The notes under the pieces are model-generated. The model had not been told where the DNA came from. It was given only the letters and a program-made list of their open reading frames with translations, and ran no database searches. DNA of 64,000 bases from Mesorhizobium erdmanii USDA 3471 (GTDB lineage: Bacteria; Pseudomonadota; Alphaproteobacteria; Rhizobiales; Rhizobiaceae), in NCBI RefSeq assembly GCF_000472705.1, contig NZ_AXAE01000028.1, forward strand, positions 1 through 64,000, given 5' to 3'. Both the position numbers and the translations under genes were made by a program. How positions within the stretch are numbered: position 1 is the stretch's first letter; the number at the start of each line of letters is the position of its first letter. Below are positions 9,127 through 19,224 of the stretch, piece after piece.

Positions 9127-9759
9127 TCAGACAGGTCGCAGGTCAGACAGTTCCAGGATGACGCCTTGTGGGTCCGTCACACTGGGATGTTCTACCAGAT
9201 CGAAGGCCCATCGGTTAACGCTTTCTTGCACCTCCGCGCGATAATCCCGGCCTTTGTGGAACAGTCCGCGCGCGCCTGATATCAGCCAGGGCGACGTCAG
9301 CTCGAGCAAGGTCGAAAGCGAGGCGAGGGCGCGCGCGGTGACGATTTGCGGTTGAGAAACAAGCGCATGGCTGTCCTCGATGCGCCGCGCCACGACCCGC
9401 GCCGGCAGGCTGAACTGGCCGACGACGGTCTGCAGGAACGATGCCTTCTTGCGGTTGCTTTCGACCAGATCGATGCTGGCCCCCGGCCGCTCTGCCAGCA
9501 GAAAAGCCATGACCAGGCCGGGAAATCCACCGCCCGAACCGATGTCGACCCAGTGCACGGCATTGGGCTCAATGCGCGCTAGCTGCGCGCTGTCCAATAT
9601 GTGGCGCTGCCAGACATCGCCCGCTGTGGATTGCGCCACGAGATTGATGCTGCGGTTCCATTTCTGGAACATCGCTTCGAACGCCACCAGGCGATCGAAT
9701 GTTTCACGTGAAACGGGGCCGGCTGCGTCCTGCAGGCTCTTCCAGGAGACAGAGCTCAC
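9127..9759 (-). CDS. rsmG: 16S rRNA (guanine-N7) methyltransferase RsmG
   Basis: The 210-residue SAM-dependent enzyme methylates G527 of 16S rRNA (E. coli numbering). The SAM-binding motif DIGSGGGFPGLVMAFLL is clear, as is the N-terminal FQKWNRSINLVA. The start is GTG at 9759, overlapping the mnmG stop as GTGA, with AAGAGA upstream; coupling with mnmG is likely. Codons for PVSRET contain a parS-type palindrome at 9700-9715, so this stretch of coding DNA may also be a ParB target. Confidence 0.93.
   Translation of the reverse strand: MSSVSWKSLQDAAGPVSRETFDRLVAFEAMFQKWNRSINLVAQSTAGDVWQRHILDSAQLARIEPNAVHWVDIGSGGGFPGLVMAFLLAERPGASIDLVESNRKKASFLQTVVGQFSLPARVVARRIEDSHALVSQPQIVTARALASLSTLLELTSPWLISGARGLFHKGRDYRAEVQESVNRWAFDLVEHPSVTDPQGVILELSDLRPV
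9700..9715. promoter_or_regulatory. parS: parS-type ParB site inside rsmG
   Basis: TGTTTCACGTGAAACG matches the bacterial parS consensus TGTTTCACGTGAAACA at 15 of 16 positions. Confidence 0.8.
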
Positions 9760-11645
9760 GCAACGTCTCTTTGCGAAACCTGCGGCCCCTGCCCGCGTTC
9801 ATGGTGCCGGACATGCGCGACGATGATCGCCAGCGCCGCCGGCGTCATGCCTTCCATGCGCTGCGCGTCGGCGATGGAACGCGGCCGCCGCGCCTGCATC
9901 TTCTGCTTCAATTCATTGGACAGGCCCGGCACGCCGGCAAAATCGACCGTATCGGGGATCAGACGGCTCTCTTCGTGGCGGATTTGCGCGACGTCGCTCT
10001 TCTGCCGCTCGAGATAGACCGAATATTTCGCTTCCGTTTCGAGCCGCTCCGCGGTCTTGGGATCGATGGCACCAAATCTAGGCTCGATCCCCGCGAGCCA
10101 GGCGACATCGACGTCGGGATAGGCCAGCAACTCGTAGCCGGAGCGGCGCACGCCGTCGCGGTTGATCTCCAACCCATGTCGCGCCGCCTCGTTGGGCGTC
10201 ATTGTCAGCGCGTTCGCCAACTCCCGCGCCTCATCGAGACGCTGCATGACGTCGCCATAACGCTGCATCCGCGGCGCCGACGCAATTCCGAGCCTTGCCG
10301 CCAGCGGCGTTAGCCGCTCATCGGCATTGTCGGCGCGCAACGACAGCCGGAACTCGGCACGCGAGGTAAACATCCGATAGGGCTCGCTGATGCCGCGGCT
10401 GGTGAGATCGTCGACCATCACGCCGATATAAGCCTCGGTACGGCTGAGCACGATCTGTTCGCCGCCCGCCGCGCGCCGCGCCGCATTGAGCCCGGCGAGC
10501 AGGCCTTGACCGGCCGCCTCTTCATATCCGGTCGTGCCATTGATCTGTCCCGCCAGAAAGAGGCCGCCGACGCGCTTGGTCTCAAGCGTCTGATGCAATT
10601 CGCGAGGATCGACATGATCATATTCAATGGCATAGCCGGGCTGCAGCATCACCGCACGCTCCAGTCCAGGGATGGTCTTCAGTATATCGAGCTGGACATC
10701 CTGCGGCAGCGACGTCGAAATACCATTCGGGTAGACGGTGTCGTCGTCGAGCCCTTCCGGCTCCAGGAAGATCTGGTGGCCGTCACGATCGCCGAACTTG
10801 ACGATCTTGTCCTCGATCGACGGGCAATAACGCGGCCCAATGCCTTCGATCGAGCCGGAATACATGGCGGAACGGCCGAGATTGGCGCGAATCAGCTCAT
10901 GCGTCGCGGTGGTCGTGCGTGTGATGCCGCACTCGATCTGCCGCGTTTCTATGCGATCGGTCATCAGCGAGAACGGCACCGGATTCTCATCCGCCGCCTG
11001 GCTTTCCAGAGAAGCCCAGTCGATGGTCTTTCCATCCAGCCTTGGCGGCGTGCCGGTCTTCAGGCGTCCGAGCCTGAAGCCCGCACGGTCCATCGTCGCC
11101 GACAGACCGAGGCTCGCCTGCTCGTTCATGCGGCCGGCGACGATCTTCTTCTCGCCGATATGAATGAGACCGCGCAAGAAAGTGCCGGTCGTCAGCACCA
11201 CGGCGCCGCAGGCCAGCCTGCGGCCGTCGGCCAGGACAACCGCCGCGATCCGTCCGCCGTCGATCTCGAAATCCAGGACTTCGGCCTCGACCACATCGAG
11301 ATCGTTCTGGGCCCGAATCGCTTCCTGCATGGCCAAGCGATACAGCTTCCTGTCGGCCTGCGTGCGTGGCCCGCGAACAGCCGGTCCCTTGCGGCGGTTC
11401 AACAACCGGAACTGAATGCCCGCCGCATCCGCCACCCGGCCCATCAGGCCGTCCAGGGCGTCGATTTCGCGGACAAGATGGCCCTTGCCGAGCCCGCCGA
11501 TCGCCGGATTGCATGACATCACGCCGATCGTGTCGAAGCGCAAGGTCACCAGCGCGGTCCGAGCACCGGCGCGCGCGGCGGCGCTGGCCGCCTCGCAACC
11601 TGCATGGCCGCCGCCCACCACAACCACATCATAGTGATCGGTCAT
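9756..11645 (-). CDS. mnmG: tRNA uridine-5-carboxymethylaminomethyl modification enzyme, FAD subunit
   Basis: The 629-residue flavoprotein works with MnmE to modify U34 of certain tRNAs. The FAD motif VVVGGGHAGCEAA starts at about residue 7, followed by SCNPAIGGLGKGHLVREIDALDG and the conserved TGTFLRGLIHIG. The ATG at 11645 gives the standard MTDHYDVVVVGGG start; the frame continues 16 codons upstream without similarity. It is translationally coupled to rsmG. The upstream gap to mnmE carries four parS-type sites and a type C repeat. Confidence 0.95.
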   Translation of the reverse strand: MTDHYDVVVVGGGHAGCEAASAAARAGARTALVTLRFDTIGVMSCNPAIGGLGKGHLVREIDALDGLMGRVADAAGIQFRLLNRRKGPAVRGPRTQADRKLYRLAMQEAIRAQNDLDVVEAEVLDFEIDGGRIAAVVLADGRRLACGAVVLTTGTFLRGLIHIGEKKIVAGRMNEQASLGLSATMDRAGFRLGRLKTGTPPRLDGKTIDWASLESQAADENPVPFSLMTDRIETRQIECGITRTTTATHELIRANLGRSAMYSGSIEGIGPRYCPSIEDKIVKFGDRDGHQIFLEPEGLDDDTVYPNGISTSLPQDVQLDILKTIPGLERAVMLQPGYAIEYDHVDPRELHQTLETKRVGGLFLAGQINGTTGYEEAAGQGLLAGLNAARRAAGGEQIVLSRTEAYIGVMVDDLTSRGISEPYRMFTSRAEFRLSLRADNADERLTPLAARLGIASAPRMQRYGDVMQRLDEARELANALTMTPNEAARHGLEINRDGVRRSGYELLAYPDVDVAWLAGIEPRFGAIDPKTAERLETEAKYSVYLERQKSDVAQIRHEESRLIPDTVDFAGVPGLSNELKQKMQARRPRSIADAQRMEGMTPAALAIIVAHVRHHERGQGPQVSQRDVA

Positions 11646-11722
11646 TTCCAGATCCCGGACTCGAAGAAGAGAGAGGGACACATGTCCCCGCAAGGCAAGA
11701 CTGTCAAGGAAACTTCGCTATA

Positions 11723-11738
11723 AGTTTCACGTGAAACA
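11723..11738. promoter_or_regulatory. parS: parS-type ParB site
   Basis: AGTTTCACGTGAAACA contains the full inner palindrome GTTTCACGTGAAAC and differs from consensus only at the first base. It lies about 80 bases upstream of mnmG. Confidence 0.85.
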
Positions 11739-11760
11739 GGCAGGAGGCCGTGCTTAGCCA

Positions 11761-11776
11761 TGTTTCACGTGAGTCA
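11761..11776. promoter_or_regulatory. parS: parS-like site, asymmetric variant
   Basis: TGTTTCACGTGAGTCA has one perfect half site and two changes in the other half. It is identical to the copy at 11790-11805. Confidence 0.6.
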
Positions 11777-11789
11777 CTGCCGCCGCGAT

Positions 11790-11805
11790 TGTTTCACGTG
11801 AGTCA
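11790..11805. promoter_or_regulatory. parS: parS-like site, asymmetric variant
   Basis: This is a second copy of TGTTTCACGTGAGTCA, 29 bases after the first in the same orientation. Confidence 0.6.
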
Positions 11806-11834
11806 CGGCCAGGGATCGCCGAAGCGTCCCAAGT

Positions 11835-12019
11835 TCGTCATCCGCGGGCGGAGCAGCCGCGCAGCGGCGTCGCGGAGACCCGAGGATCCATGCCGCGACC
11901 GCAGTCGTGAGGTGCGGCCGAGCGAGATTCTGCACCGTGGTGACAACTTCGGAGTCCCGGCATGGATCCTATGGTCTGCGCCGCATCGCCTCGCTCCTTG
12001 CTTCGCCATCGGATGACGA
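11835..12019. repeat. Type C inverted-arm repeat
   Basis: A left arm (TCGTCATCCGCGGGCGGAGC ... CGAGGATCCATGCCGCGAC) faces a right arm (GGCATGGATCCTATGGTCTG ... CATCGGATGACGA). The arms are about 65 bases long around a variable centre. Related copies lie at 25033, 39675 and 43938. No gene is seen within it. Confidence 0.7.
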
Positions 12020-12093
12020 AATGGTTGATGTCTCCGTTAGCAGGACAAGGCACGCGTCAAGCACCGCATGCGACTCCTGTCCGACCAAGTGCT

Positions 12094-12109
12094 TGTTTCA
12101 CGTGAATCA
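12094..12109. promoter_or_regulatory. parS: parS-type ParB site overlapping the mnmE stop codon
   Basis: TGTTTCACGTGAATCA matches consensus at 15 of 16 positions. The mnmE TGA stop (12107-12109) is the outer triplet of the site on the minus strand. Confidence 0.75.
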
Positions 12110-13438
12110 TTTCCCGATGCAGAATTGGCCAAAGATCACATCGAGCATGTCCTCGACATCGATGGTGCCGACGATCCGGCCCAGGCGATCCGCCGCCAGC
12201 CGCAATTCCTCGGCGCGCAATTCCTGGCCCGCGGCGCCATTGTCGGTTGCGCGAAGCAGATGGCGATTCGCTTCGCCGAGCAATTCCACATGGCGAAGAC
12301 GGGACGGCAAGATATCGCCGGCATGACCTGCCGCGCCCGCGGCGCGATGACCGATTTCCGCCAGCAGCGCCTCCACGCCTGTCCCGTCCACAGTTGAAAT
12401 AACGAGGTCATATCGACTGGACGCGTCCTCGATGGCCGGCCCGTCCAGCAGGTCGCGCTTGGTGCCGACGCGCAACAGAGGTGCAGTTGCAGGCACCTGA
12501 CCGATACCCTTGGGTGCCAGAATGTCCTCCAGCACCAGCAAAAGATCGGCGCGATCGGCCTTCGCCCTCGCCTTCTCGATGCCGATCGCCTCAACCTTGC
12601 CGGGCGCTTCGCGCAAGCCGGCCGTATCCGTCAGCCTGACCCGCAATCCATTGAGGTCCAGCACCACTTCCAGCAGATCCCGCGTCGTGCCGGGCTCATC
12701 CGTTACAATAGCTGCATCGCGCCGCGCCAAGGTGTTGAACAGGCTCGACTTGCCGGCATTGGGCGCGCCCAGAATCACCACCTCGAAGCCGTCACGGATG
12801 ATCTCGGCGGCGTGAAATCCGGCAACGTGGCGATCGATCTCGCCCGTCAACGCCTTTACGTCGGACCAAACCGTATCCGAAACGGAACCGGGCACGTCGT
12901 CCTCGTCGGCAAAGTCGATCTCAGCCTCGATCATCGCCCGGGCGTGGATGAGCCGGCGACGCCAGCCCGTGTAGAGATCACTCTGTACGCCGTCGGCATT
13001 CTGAATGGCGAAGCGGCGCTGCGCCTCGGTCTCGGCATTGACCAAGTCGGCCAGTGCCTCCGTCTCGACCAGGTCGAGTTTGCCATTGAGAAAGGCGCGG
13101 CGGGTGAATTCACCGGGTTCCGCATGCCTGACGCCTTCGAAACCAGCGATCGTCTCCAGCATCCTGGCCACCACGGCGCGGCCGCCATGGACATGGAGTT
13201 CGCCGACATCCTCACCGGTAAAACTGGCTGGACCAGGAAAGAAGAAGACGAGGCCGCTGTCCAGCACGCCGCCATCCGGCGCCCGGAACTTGCGCAGAAC
13301 CGCCACGCGCTCCTTAACCATCCCGCCGGCGATTGTTTCGATAACGAATCGAGTCTGAGGGCCGGAGATGCGCAGGACGGCAACGCCGGCAGGAAGCCGG
13401 CCGCTCGACAACGCAACGATCGAATCGCCTGAAATCAT
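12107..13438 (-). CDS. mnmE: tRNA modification GTPase MnmE
   Basis: The 443-residue GTPase is the MnmG partner for U34 modification of tRNA. An N-terminal tetrahydrofolate-binding domain starts with GDSIVALSSGRLPAGVAVLR. The GTPase domain has the P-loop GAPNAGKSSLFN, a conserved TTRD switch and DTAGLRE. The protein ends in CIGK, the family C-terminal Cys motif. The ATG at 13438 is preferred over an in-frame ATG at 13498 because MISGDSIVAL is the usual N-terminus. It is divergent from the thioredoxin-domain gene at 13500. Confidence 0.94.
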   Translation of the reverse strand: MISGDSIVALSSGRLPAGVAVLRISGPQTRFVIETIAGGMVKERVAVLRKFRAPDGGVLDSGLVFFFPGPASFTGEDVGELHVHGGRAVVARMLETIAGFEGVRHAEPGEFTRRAFLNGKLDLVETEALADLVNAETEAQRRFAIQNADGVQSDLYTGWRRRLIHARAMIEAEIDFADEDDVPGSVSDTVWSDVKALTGEIDRHVAGFHAAEIIRDGFEVVILGAPNAGKSSLFNTLARRDAAIVTDEPGTTRDLLEVVLDLNGLRVRLTDTAGLREAPGKVEAIGIEKARAKADRADLLLVLEDILAPKGIGQVPATAPLLRVGTKRDLLDGPAIEDASSRYDLVISTVDGTGVEALLAEIGHRAAGAAGHAGDILPSRLRHVELLGEANRHLLRATDNGAAGQELRAEELRLAADRLGRIVGTIDVEDMLDVIFGQFCIGK

Positions 13439-13499
13439 TTGCCCGCTCTGTTGAACCGCCCTAGCTTCGCGCCTTCGAGACAACCCGAGTTTCCTCATC

Positions 13500-15521
13500 G
13501 TGACATTGCCCGCGCAGAACCTGCTTGCCGACGAAGCCAGCCCCTATCTGCAGCAGCACAGCGGCAATCCCGTGCATTGGCGGGCGTGGTCCCCGGCTTC
13601 GCTGGAAGAGGCAAGGACGCTCGATCGCCCGATCCTGCTCTCCGTCGGCTATGCCGCCTGCCACTGGTGCCATGTCATGGCGCATGAAAGCTTCGAGAAT
13701 GATGACGTCGCCGCCGTCATGAACCGTCTGTTCGTCAATATCAAGGTCGACCGCGAGGAGCGCCCCGACATCGACCAGATCTATATGGCAGCGCTCTCCT
13801 CGATGGGCGAGCAAGGCGGCTGGCCGCTGACCATGTTCCTGACACCGGATGGCAAGCCATTCTGGGGCGGCACCTATTTTCCACGCGAGCCGCGCTATGG
13901 CCGCCCGGGCTTCATCCAGGTGATGGAAGCGGTCGACAAGGCATGGCGCGAGAAGCGGGCAAGCCTCGATCAAAGCGCCGACGGCCTGACATCCCATGTC
14001 GAGGCGCGGCTGTCGGGTACGCATGCCAAGGCGCTTCTCGATCGCGGCACGCTCACCGATCTCGCCGGCCGCGTCGGCGGCATGGTCGACCTTGACCTTG
14101 GCGGCCTGCGCGGCGCGCCGAAATTCCCCAACGCGCCGTTCATGCTCACCCTCTGGCTGTCCTGGCTGCGCGACGGCAACGCATCGCACCGCGACGCTGT
14201 GCTTGTCAGCCTCGAACAGATGCTGAGCGGCGGCATCTACGACCATATAGGCGGCGGGCTCAGCCGCTATTCGACCGACGCGGAATGGCTGGTGCCGCAT
14301 TTTGAAAAGATGCTCTACGACAATGCGGAGCTGATCCGCTTCTGCAGCTGGGCCTTTTCGGTGAGCGGGAACGATTTGTTCCGGGTACGAATCGAAGACA
14401 CCGTCGCATGGCTGTTGCGCGAAATGCGCGTCGACGGCGGCGCCTTCGCCGCCAGCCTCGATGCCGACAGCGATGGCGCGGAAGGGCTCTTCTACACCTG
14501 GAGCAGGGCCGAGATCGAAACTGTCCTTGGTGACGATTCAACCTTGTTTTTCAAATACTTCACACTCTCCAGCCCGCATGGCTGGGAAGGCAAGCCGGTG
14601 GTCCATCAAACCCGGTCCCGGCAGGCCCAAAGCGTGGTTGATCGCGAGAAACTCATTCCACTCAAGGCCAGGCTTCTCGCTGCGCGGGAAGCGCGGGTCA
14701 GGCCTGGCCTGGATGCAAAGACCCTCACCGACTGGAACGGCCTGATGATTGCGGCCCTTGCCGAAGCCGGCCGCTCGCTGGGGCGGCCCGACTGGATCGA
14801 AGCCGCGGCCAAGGCCTTTGCCCATATCAGCTCCGCCAGCCGCGACAACCGCCTGCCGCATTCCATGCTTGGCGCCAGGAAGCTGTTTCCCGCTCTGTCC
14901 AGCGACTATGCCGCGATGGCCAATGCCGCGATCTCGCTGTTCGAGGCGTCGGGCGACTGGAGCTATGTCGATCAAGCCAGCCGCTTCATCGAGCAACTCG
15001 ACCGCTGGCATACCGACGCCGCCGGCACAGGCTATTATCTCACCGCTTCGGACAGCACGGATGTCCCGATCCGCATCCGGGGCGACGTCGACGAGGCCAT
15101 TTCCTCAGCCACCAGCCAGATCGTTGGAGCGCTGGCGCGGCTCGCTTCGGTTACCGGTGATCTCGATCTCCAGGAAAAAGCCTGGAAGATTGCCGAACAC
15201 GCAGCCGGCCGCGCGGCGCACCAGGCTTATGGCCAGGCCGGCATCGTCAATGCCTGCGCACTAGTCATCGAGCCGCTGAAACTGGTGCTGATAGACGACA
15301 TTGCCAATCCCACTCTTGTCCCGGTAGCGAATCGAAACCCTGACCCACGTCGGTTGGACATCATCGCAGCGATCGGTTCGGAAGCGAATCGACCCTCATT
15401 GCCAGGAGGAATCCTGCCGCCGACCGACAAGGCAGGCGCCTGGTTCTGTTCTGGGCAGGTGTGTTTGCCGGTGGTCACAGATGCCGATGAGTTGGAGAAG
15501 TTGTTGCGGCGAAGGGCCTAG
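13500..15521 (+). CDS. Thioredoxin-domain (DUF255, YyaL/SPATA20-type) protein
   Basis: The 673-residue protein has an N-terminal thioredoxin-like domain (about residues 1-165, NPVHWRAWSPASLEEA, with CHWCHVM in place of a classical CxxC) and a long six-hairpin glycosidase-like region (GGGLSRYSTDAEWLVPHFEKM, DWNGLMIAALAEA). The family is widespread and its reaction is not firmly established. The start is GTG at 13500, giving the conserved NLLADEASPYLQQH; there is no ATG nearby. Transcription is divergent from mnmE. Confidence 0.85.
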   Translation: MTLPAQNLLADEASPYLQQHSGNPVHWRAWSPASLEEARTLDRPILLSVGYAACHWCHVMAHESFENDDVAAVMNRLFVNIKVDREERPDIDQIYMAALSSMGEQGGWPLTMFLTPDGKPFWGGTYFPREPRYGRPGFIQVMEAVDKAWREKRASLDQSADGLTSHVEARLSGTHAKALLDRGTLTDLAGRVGGMVDLDLGGLRGAPKFPNAPFMLTLWLSWLRDGNASHRDAVLVSLEQMLSGGIYDHIGGGLSRYSTDAEWLVPHFEKMLYDNAELIRFCSWAFSVSGNDLFRVRIEDTVAWLLREMRVDGGAFAASLDADSDGAEGLFYTWSRAEIETVLGDDSTLFFKYFTLSSPHGWEGKPVVHQTRSRQAQSVVDREKLIPLKARLLAAREARVRPGLDAKTLTDWNGLMIAALAEAGRSLGRPDWIEAAAKAFAHISSASRDNRLPHSMLGARKLFPALSSDYAAMANAAISLFEASGDWSYVDQASRFIEQLDRWHTDAAGTGYYLTASDSTDVPIRIRGDVDEAISSATSQIVGALARLASVTGDLDLQEKAWKIAEHAAGRAAHQAYGQAGIVNACALVIEPLKLVLIDDIANPTLVPVANRNPDPRRLDIIAAIGSEANRPSLPGGILPPTDKAGAWFCSGQVCLPVVTDADELEKLLRRRA

Positions 15522-15552
15522 CCGGCAATCTCTAACTACGAACGAACGCTCT

Positions 15553-15717
15553 GCCCCTCATCTGGCTGCCGCCATCTTCTACCCGTGAACGGGGAGAAGG
15601 AACGCCGTCGCCGCCGATTTCGCCAATCGCGATCATTGCAGAAAACAGCGCCGGGCTGCGGGACAGCCTCTTTCGCCCCGTTTACGGGGAGAAATGCCCG
15701 GCAGGGCAACGAGGGGC
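15553..15717. repeat. Type B inverted-pair repeat
   Basis: Arms GCCCCTCATCTGGCTGCCGC ... CCCGTGAACGGGGAGAAGG and CTTTCGCCCCGTTTACGGGG ... GGCAGGGCAACGAGGGGC face each other. Copies lie near 20117, 28254, 46876 and 48159. It lies between the convergent YyaL-like gene and rho. Confidence 0.7.
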
Positions 15718-15797
15718 TGTGCCGGCTTTGGCCATTGGCCCTGACGTCGGAGTCAGCCCTTCAGACGAGACGGAGATGCGCTCCCCGCCCACGCCAA

Positions 15798-17063
<1,266 letters not shown>

Positions 17064-17279
17064 AGACGGACTCTGGGTGAGCTTTGGGAAAAAATATCGG
17101 CGGGATGCGACAAATGCCGGGCGCGGCCGAAAACAATGAGGGGCGGCGCATGACGGGAAGGAAGACCCGTCTTTTATAGTCGGCCGGCTGAAAGAGCAAG
17201 CCGCGTTTTGCGGGCCGAAAAAGGAGTGGAGCGCGGCATGTCTTTATCTAGAAACCGCGACCACTTCGCGCGGCCTGCA

Positions 17280-17816
17280 TCAGAACGGCTTAACGACAAC
17301 CAGGATCACGATTGCGATCATCAGCAATGTGGGGATCTCGTTGACGATTCGCCAGTGCCGGGCAGGTTTTTCATTGCGGTCCTCGGCGAATTTGCGCACC
17401 GCGCCGGCGAGATAGCCGTGAACGGCCGACAGCAGCAGCACCAGACCGATCTTGGTGTGCAGCCAGCCGCCATGGAAACCGAAGCCTTTCCAGGCCAGCC
17501 ACAGGCCGAACACCCAGGTGATGATCATCGCCGGATTGATGATGCCGCGCAGCAGGCGCCGCTCCATCACCTTGAAGGTTTCCGACTGGACCGAGCCTTT
17601 CGCGGCATCGACGTGATAAACAAACAGCCGCGGCAGATAGAGCATGCCCGCCATCCAGGAGATGACGGCGAGGATATGGATCGCCTTTGCCCAGGGATAG
17701 AAACTGTCCGGCGCGAAGAAGAACAGAAGCGCCGTCAGCACGATCAGGACGCCGATGCTGATGATCATGCGCATCATCGCACCGCCGATGCCGGCCGTAT
17801 CGTTAGACTGAACCAT
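17280..17816 (-). CDS. hemJ: Protoporphyrinogen oxidase HemJ
   Basis: This 178-residue integral membrane protein of the HemJ (UPF0093) family oxidises protoporphyrinogen IX to protoporphyrin IX. It has four or five hydrophobic segments, including the N-terminal IISIGVLIVLTALLFFF. Conserved histidines are in WAKAIHILAVISWMAGMLYL and in GGWLHTKIGLVLLLSAVHGY, and an arginine is in RLFVYH. The ATG at 17816 overlaps the hemE TGA by one base, so two heme steps are coupled. Confidence 0.93.
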   Translation of the reverse strand: MVQSNDTAGIGGAMMRMIISIGVLIVLTALLFFFAPDSFYPWAKAIHILAVISWMAGMLYLPRLFVYHVDAAKGSVQSETFKVMERRLLRGIINPAMIITWVFGLWLAWKGFGFHGGWLHTKIGLVLLLSAVHGYLAGAVRKFAEDRNEKPARHWRIVNEIPTLLMIAIVILVVVKPF

Positions 17817-18847
17817 CAGCGTGCCGCGCTCCTCACCTGTTTCACCATCGCCTCGACATTCGCGATCGGCGTCTCCGGCGTGATGCCGTGGCCGAGATTG
17901 AAGATCAGCGGCCCCTCTCCCAATGCCTTCAGGATGGAATCGACGCCATCGGACAGCGCCTTGCCGCCAGCCACGAGGCGCAACGGATCGAGGTTGCCCT
18001 GAACGGCGCCCGAGCGCTGCAAATCCCGCGCCGCCGCCAGCGGCACCGTCCAGTCGATCCCCAGCCCCGTCACGCCGGTCTTCTGGCGATAGGTGCGATA
18101 GCGGGCGCCGGCGCCTTTGGGAAAGCCGATGATCGGCACATCGGGATGAACCGCCCGGACCTGCCGGACGATCTCGGCCACCGGCCAGACGCAAAACTGG
18201 TCGAACGACGCATCGTCGAGCACGCCGGACCAGGAATCGAAAATCTGCACGACGTCGGCGCCGGCCTCGATCTGCCGGATCAGATACGCGGCCGAATGGT
18301 CAGCCAACACCTTCAGCAGCTGTTGGAACGCCTCGGGCTCGCGATAGGCGAACAGCCGCGCTGGCGCCTGGTCGGGCGTTCCATGGCCGGCAATCATGTA
18401 GGTCGCCACCGTCCACGGCGCGCCGCAGAAGCCGATCAGCGTGGTTTCATCAGGCAGCTTTGCCCGCAACCGGCGAACCGTCTCGTAGACCGGTTCGAGA
18501 TTCACGTGAAACACATCGCCTTCCAGAGCCGCGATCTCGGCGGCGGAGATCGGCGTCAGCAGCGGTCCTCTTCCCTCTTCGAAGCGAACGTCGCGGCCAA
18601 GCGCATGCGGAACGACAAGAATATCGGAGAACAGGATCGACGCGTCGAAGCCGAAGCGCTCGATCGGCTGCAGCGTCACTTCAACGGCAAGGTCGGGATC
18701 GTAACAGAGATCGAGGAACGAACCGGCGCGCCTACGTGTTTCCCGATACTCCGGCAGATAGCGCCCAGCCTGACGCATCATCCAGAGCGGAGGCGGAAAA
18801 TGAGCCTCGCCCTTCAGGACGTCCAGCATGATCCGGCTTTTGGGCAT
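17816..18847 (-). CDS. hemE: Uroporphyrinogen decarboxylase
   Basis: The 343-residue enzyme converts uroporphyrinogen III to coproporphyrinogen III. Signature segments PPLWMMRQAGRYLPEYR (residues 19-35), the FSDILVVPHALG loop and GFCGAPWTVATYMI are present. The ATG at 18847 borders the putative oriC, as hemE does in Caulobacter and Rickettsia. A parS-like site lies within its coding sequence (18498-18513). It is co-translated with hemJ. Confidence 0.96.
   Translation of the reverse strand: MPKSRIMLDVLKGEAHFPPPLWMMRQAGRYLPEYRETRRRAGSFLDLCYDPDLAVEVTLQPIERFGFDASILFSDILVVPHALGRDVRFEEGRGPLLTPISAAEIAALEGDVFHVNLEPVYETVRRLRAKLPDETTLIGFCGAPWTVATYMIAGHGTPDQAPARLFAYREPEAFQQLLKVLADHSAAYLIRQIEAGADVVQIFDSWSGVLDDASFDQFCVWPVAEIVRQVRAVHPDVPIIGFPKGAGARYRTYRQKTGVTGLGIDWTVPLAAARDLQRSGAVQGNLDPLRLVAGGKALSDGVDSILKALGEGPLIFNLGHGITPETPIANVEAMVKQVRSAAR
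18498..18513. promoter_or_regulatory. parS: Weaker parS-like site inside hemE
   Basis: AGATTCACGTGAAACA has one perfect half (CACGTGAAACA) and differs from parS consensus at positions 1 and 3. It encodes FHVN in hemE, so coding constraint alone could explain part of the match. It lies about 340 bases from the oriC candidate. Confidence 0.45.
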
Positions 18848-18873
18848 CGAGCGCTCGCCTCTCCCAGCCTTCC

Positions 18874-18920
18874 TATATCTAAAGATTCTTATATCTAAGA
18901 TTCTTCTGATTCTAAGAGTC
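18874..18920. promoter_or_regulatory. AT-rich direct repeats with four GANTC sites (candidate DNA-unwinding element)
   Basis: TATATCTAAAGATTCTT at 18874-18890 is followed directly by the near-copy ATATCTAAGATTCTT at 18891-18905, then TGATTCTAAGAGTC. GANTC occurs at 18884, 18899, 18908 and 18916. The surroundings are GC-rich, so this is a local AT island. Confidence 0.65.
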
Positions 18921-19156
18921 TGTTGGTTGTGGTGGTTGTCACCTGTCCCGCTTCGCCAGCCAAAAAGCCAGCCAGCATATTGTCGCGCGCTTCGTTCTCC
19001 CAGAAGCAGGGTTTTGGGGATAGTCCGGAATCCGTCATCGGAGTCAAAGGTTTAGAACGCCATGGAAAAAGCCTGCCCTGTGGATGGCTGAAAGGCAAAG
19101 CAAGCCGTCCCCGGATTTGTCCCCAGCCGCCTGGCGAAGCTGACAGAGGACCGAAT

Positions 19157-19165
19157 TGTGGACAA
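19157..19165 (-). promoter_or_regulatory. DnaA box, one mismatch
   Basis: TGTGGACAA reads TTGTCCACA on the minus strand, one base from TTATCCACA. Confidence 0.55.
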
Positions 19166-19215
19166 ACCGGCATCTGATACAGTCGCTTGCCGTCGGCTCG
19201 ACTTTTCATCCCGCT

Positions 19216-19224
19216 TTATCCACA
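19216..19224 (+). promoter_or_regulatory. DnaA box, perfect consensus
   Basis: TTATCCACA matches the DnaA consensus TTATNCACA. It lies 27 bases before the ppsR GTG start. Confidence 0.75.
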
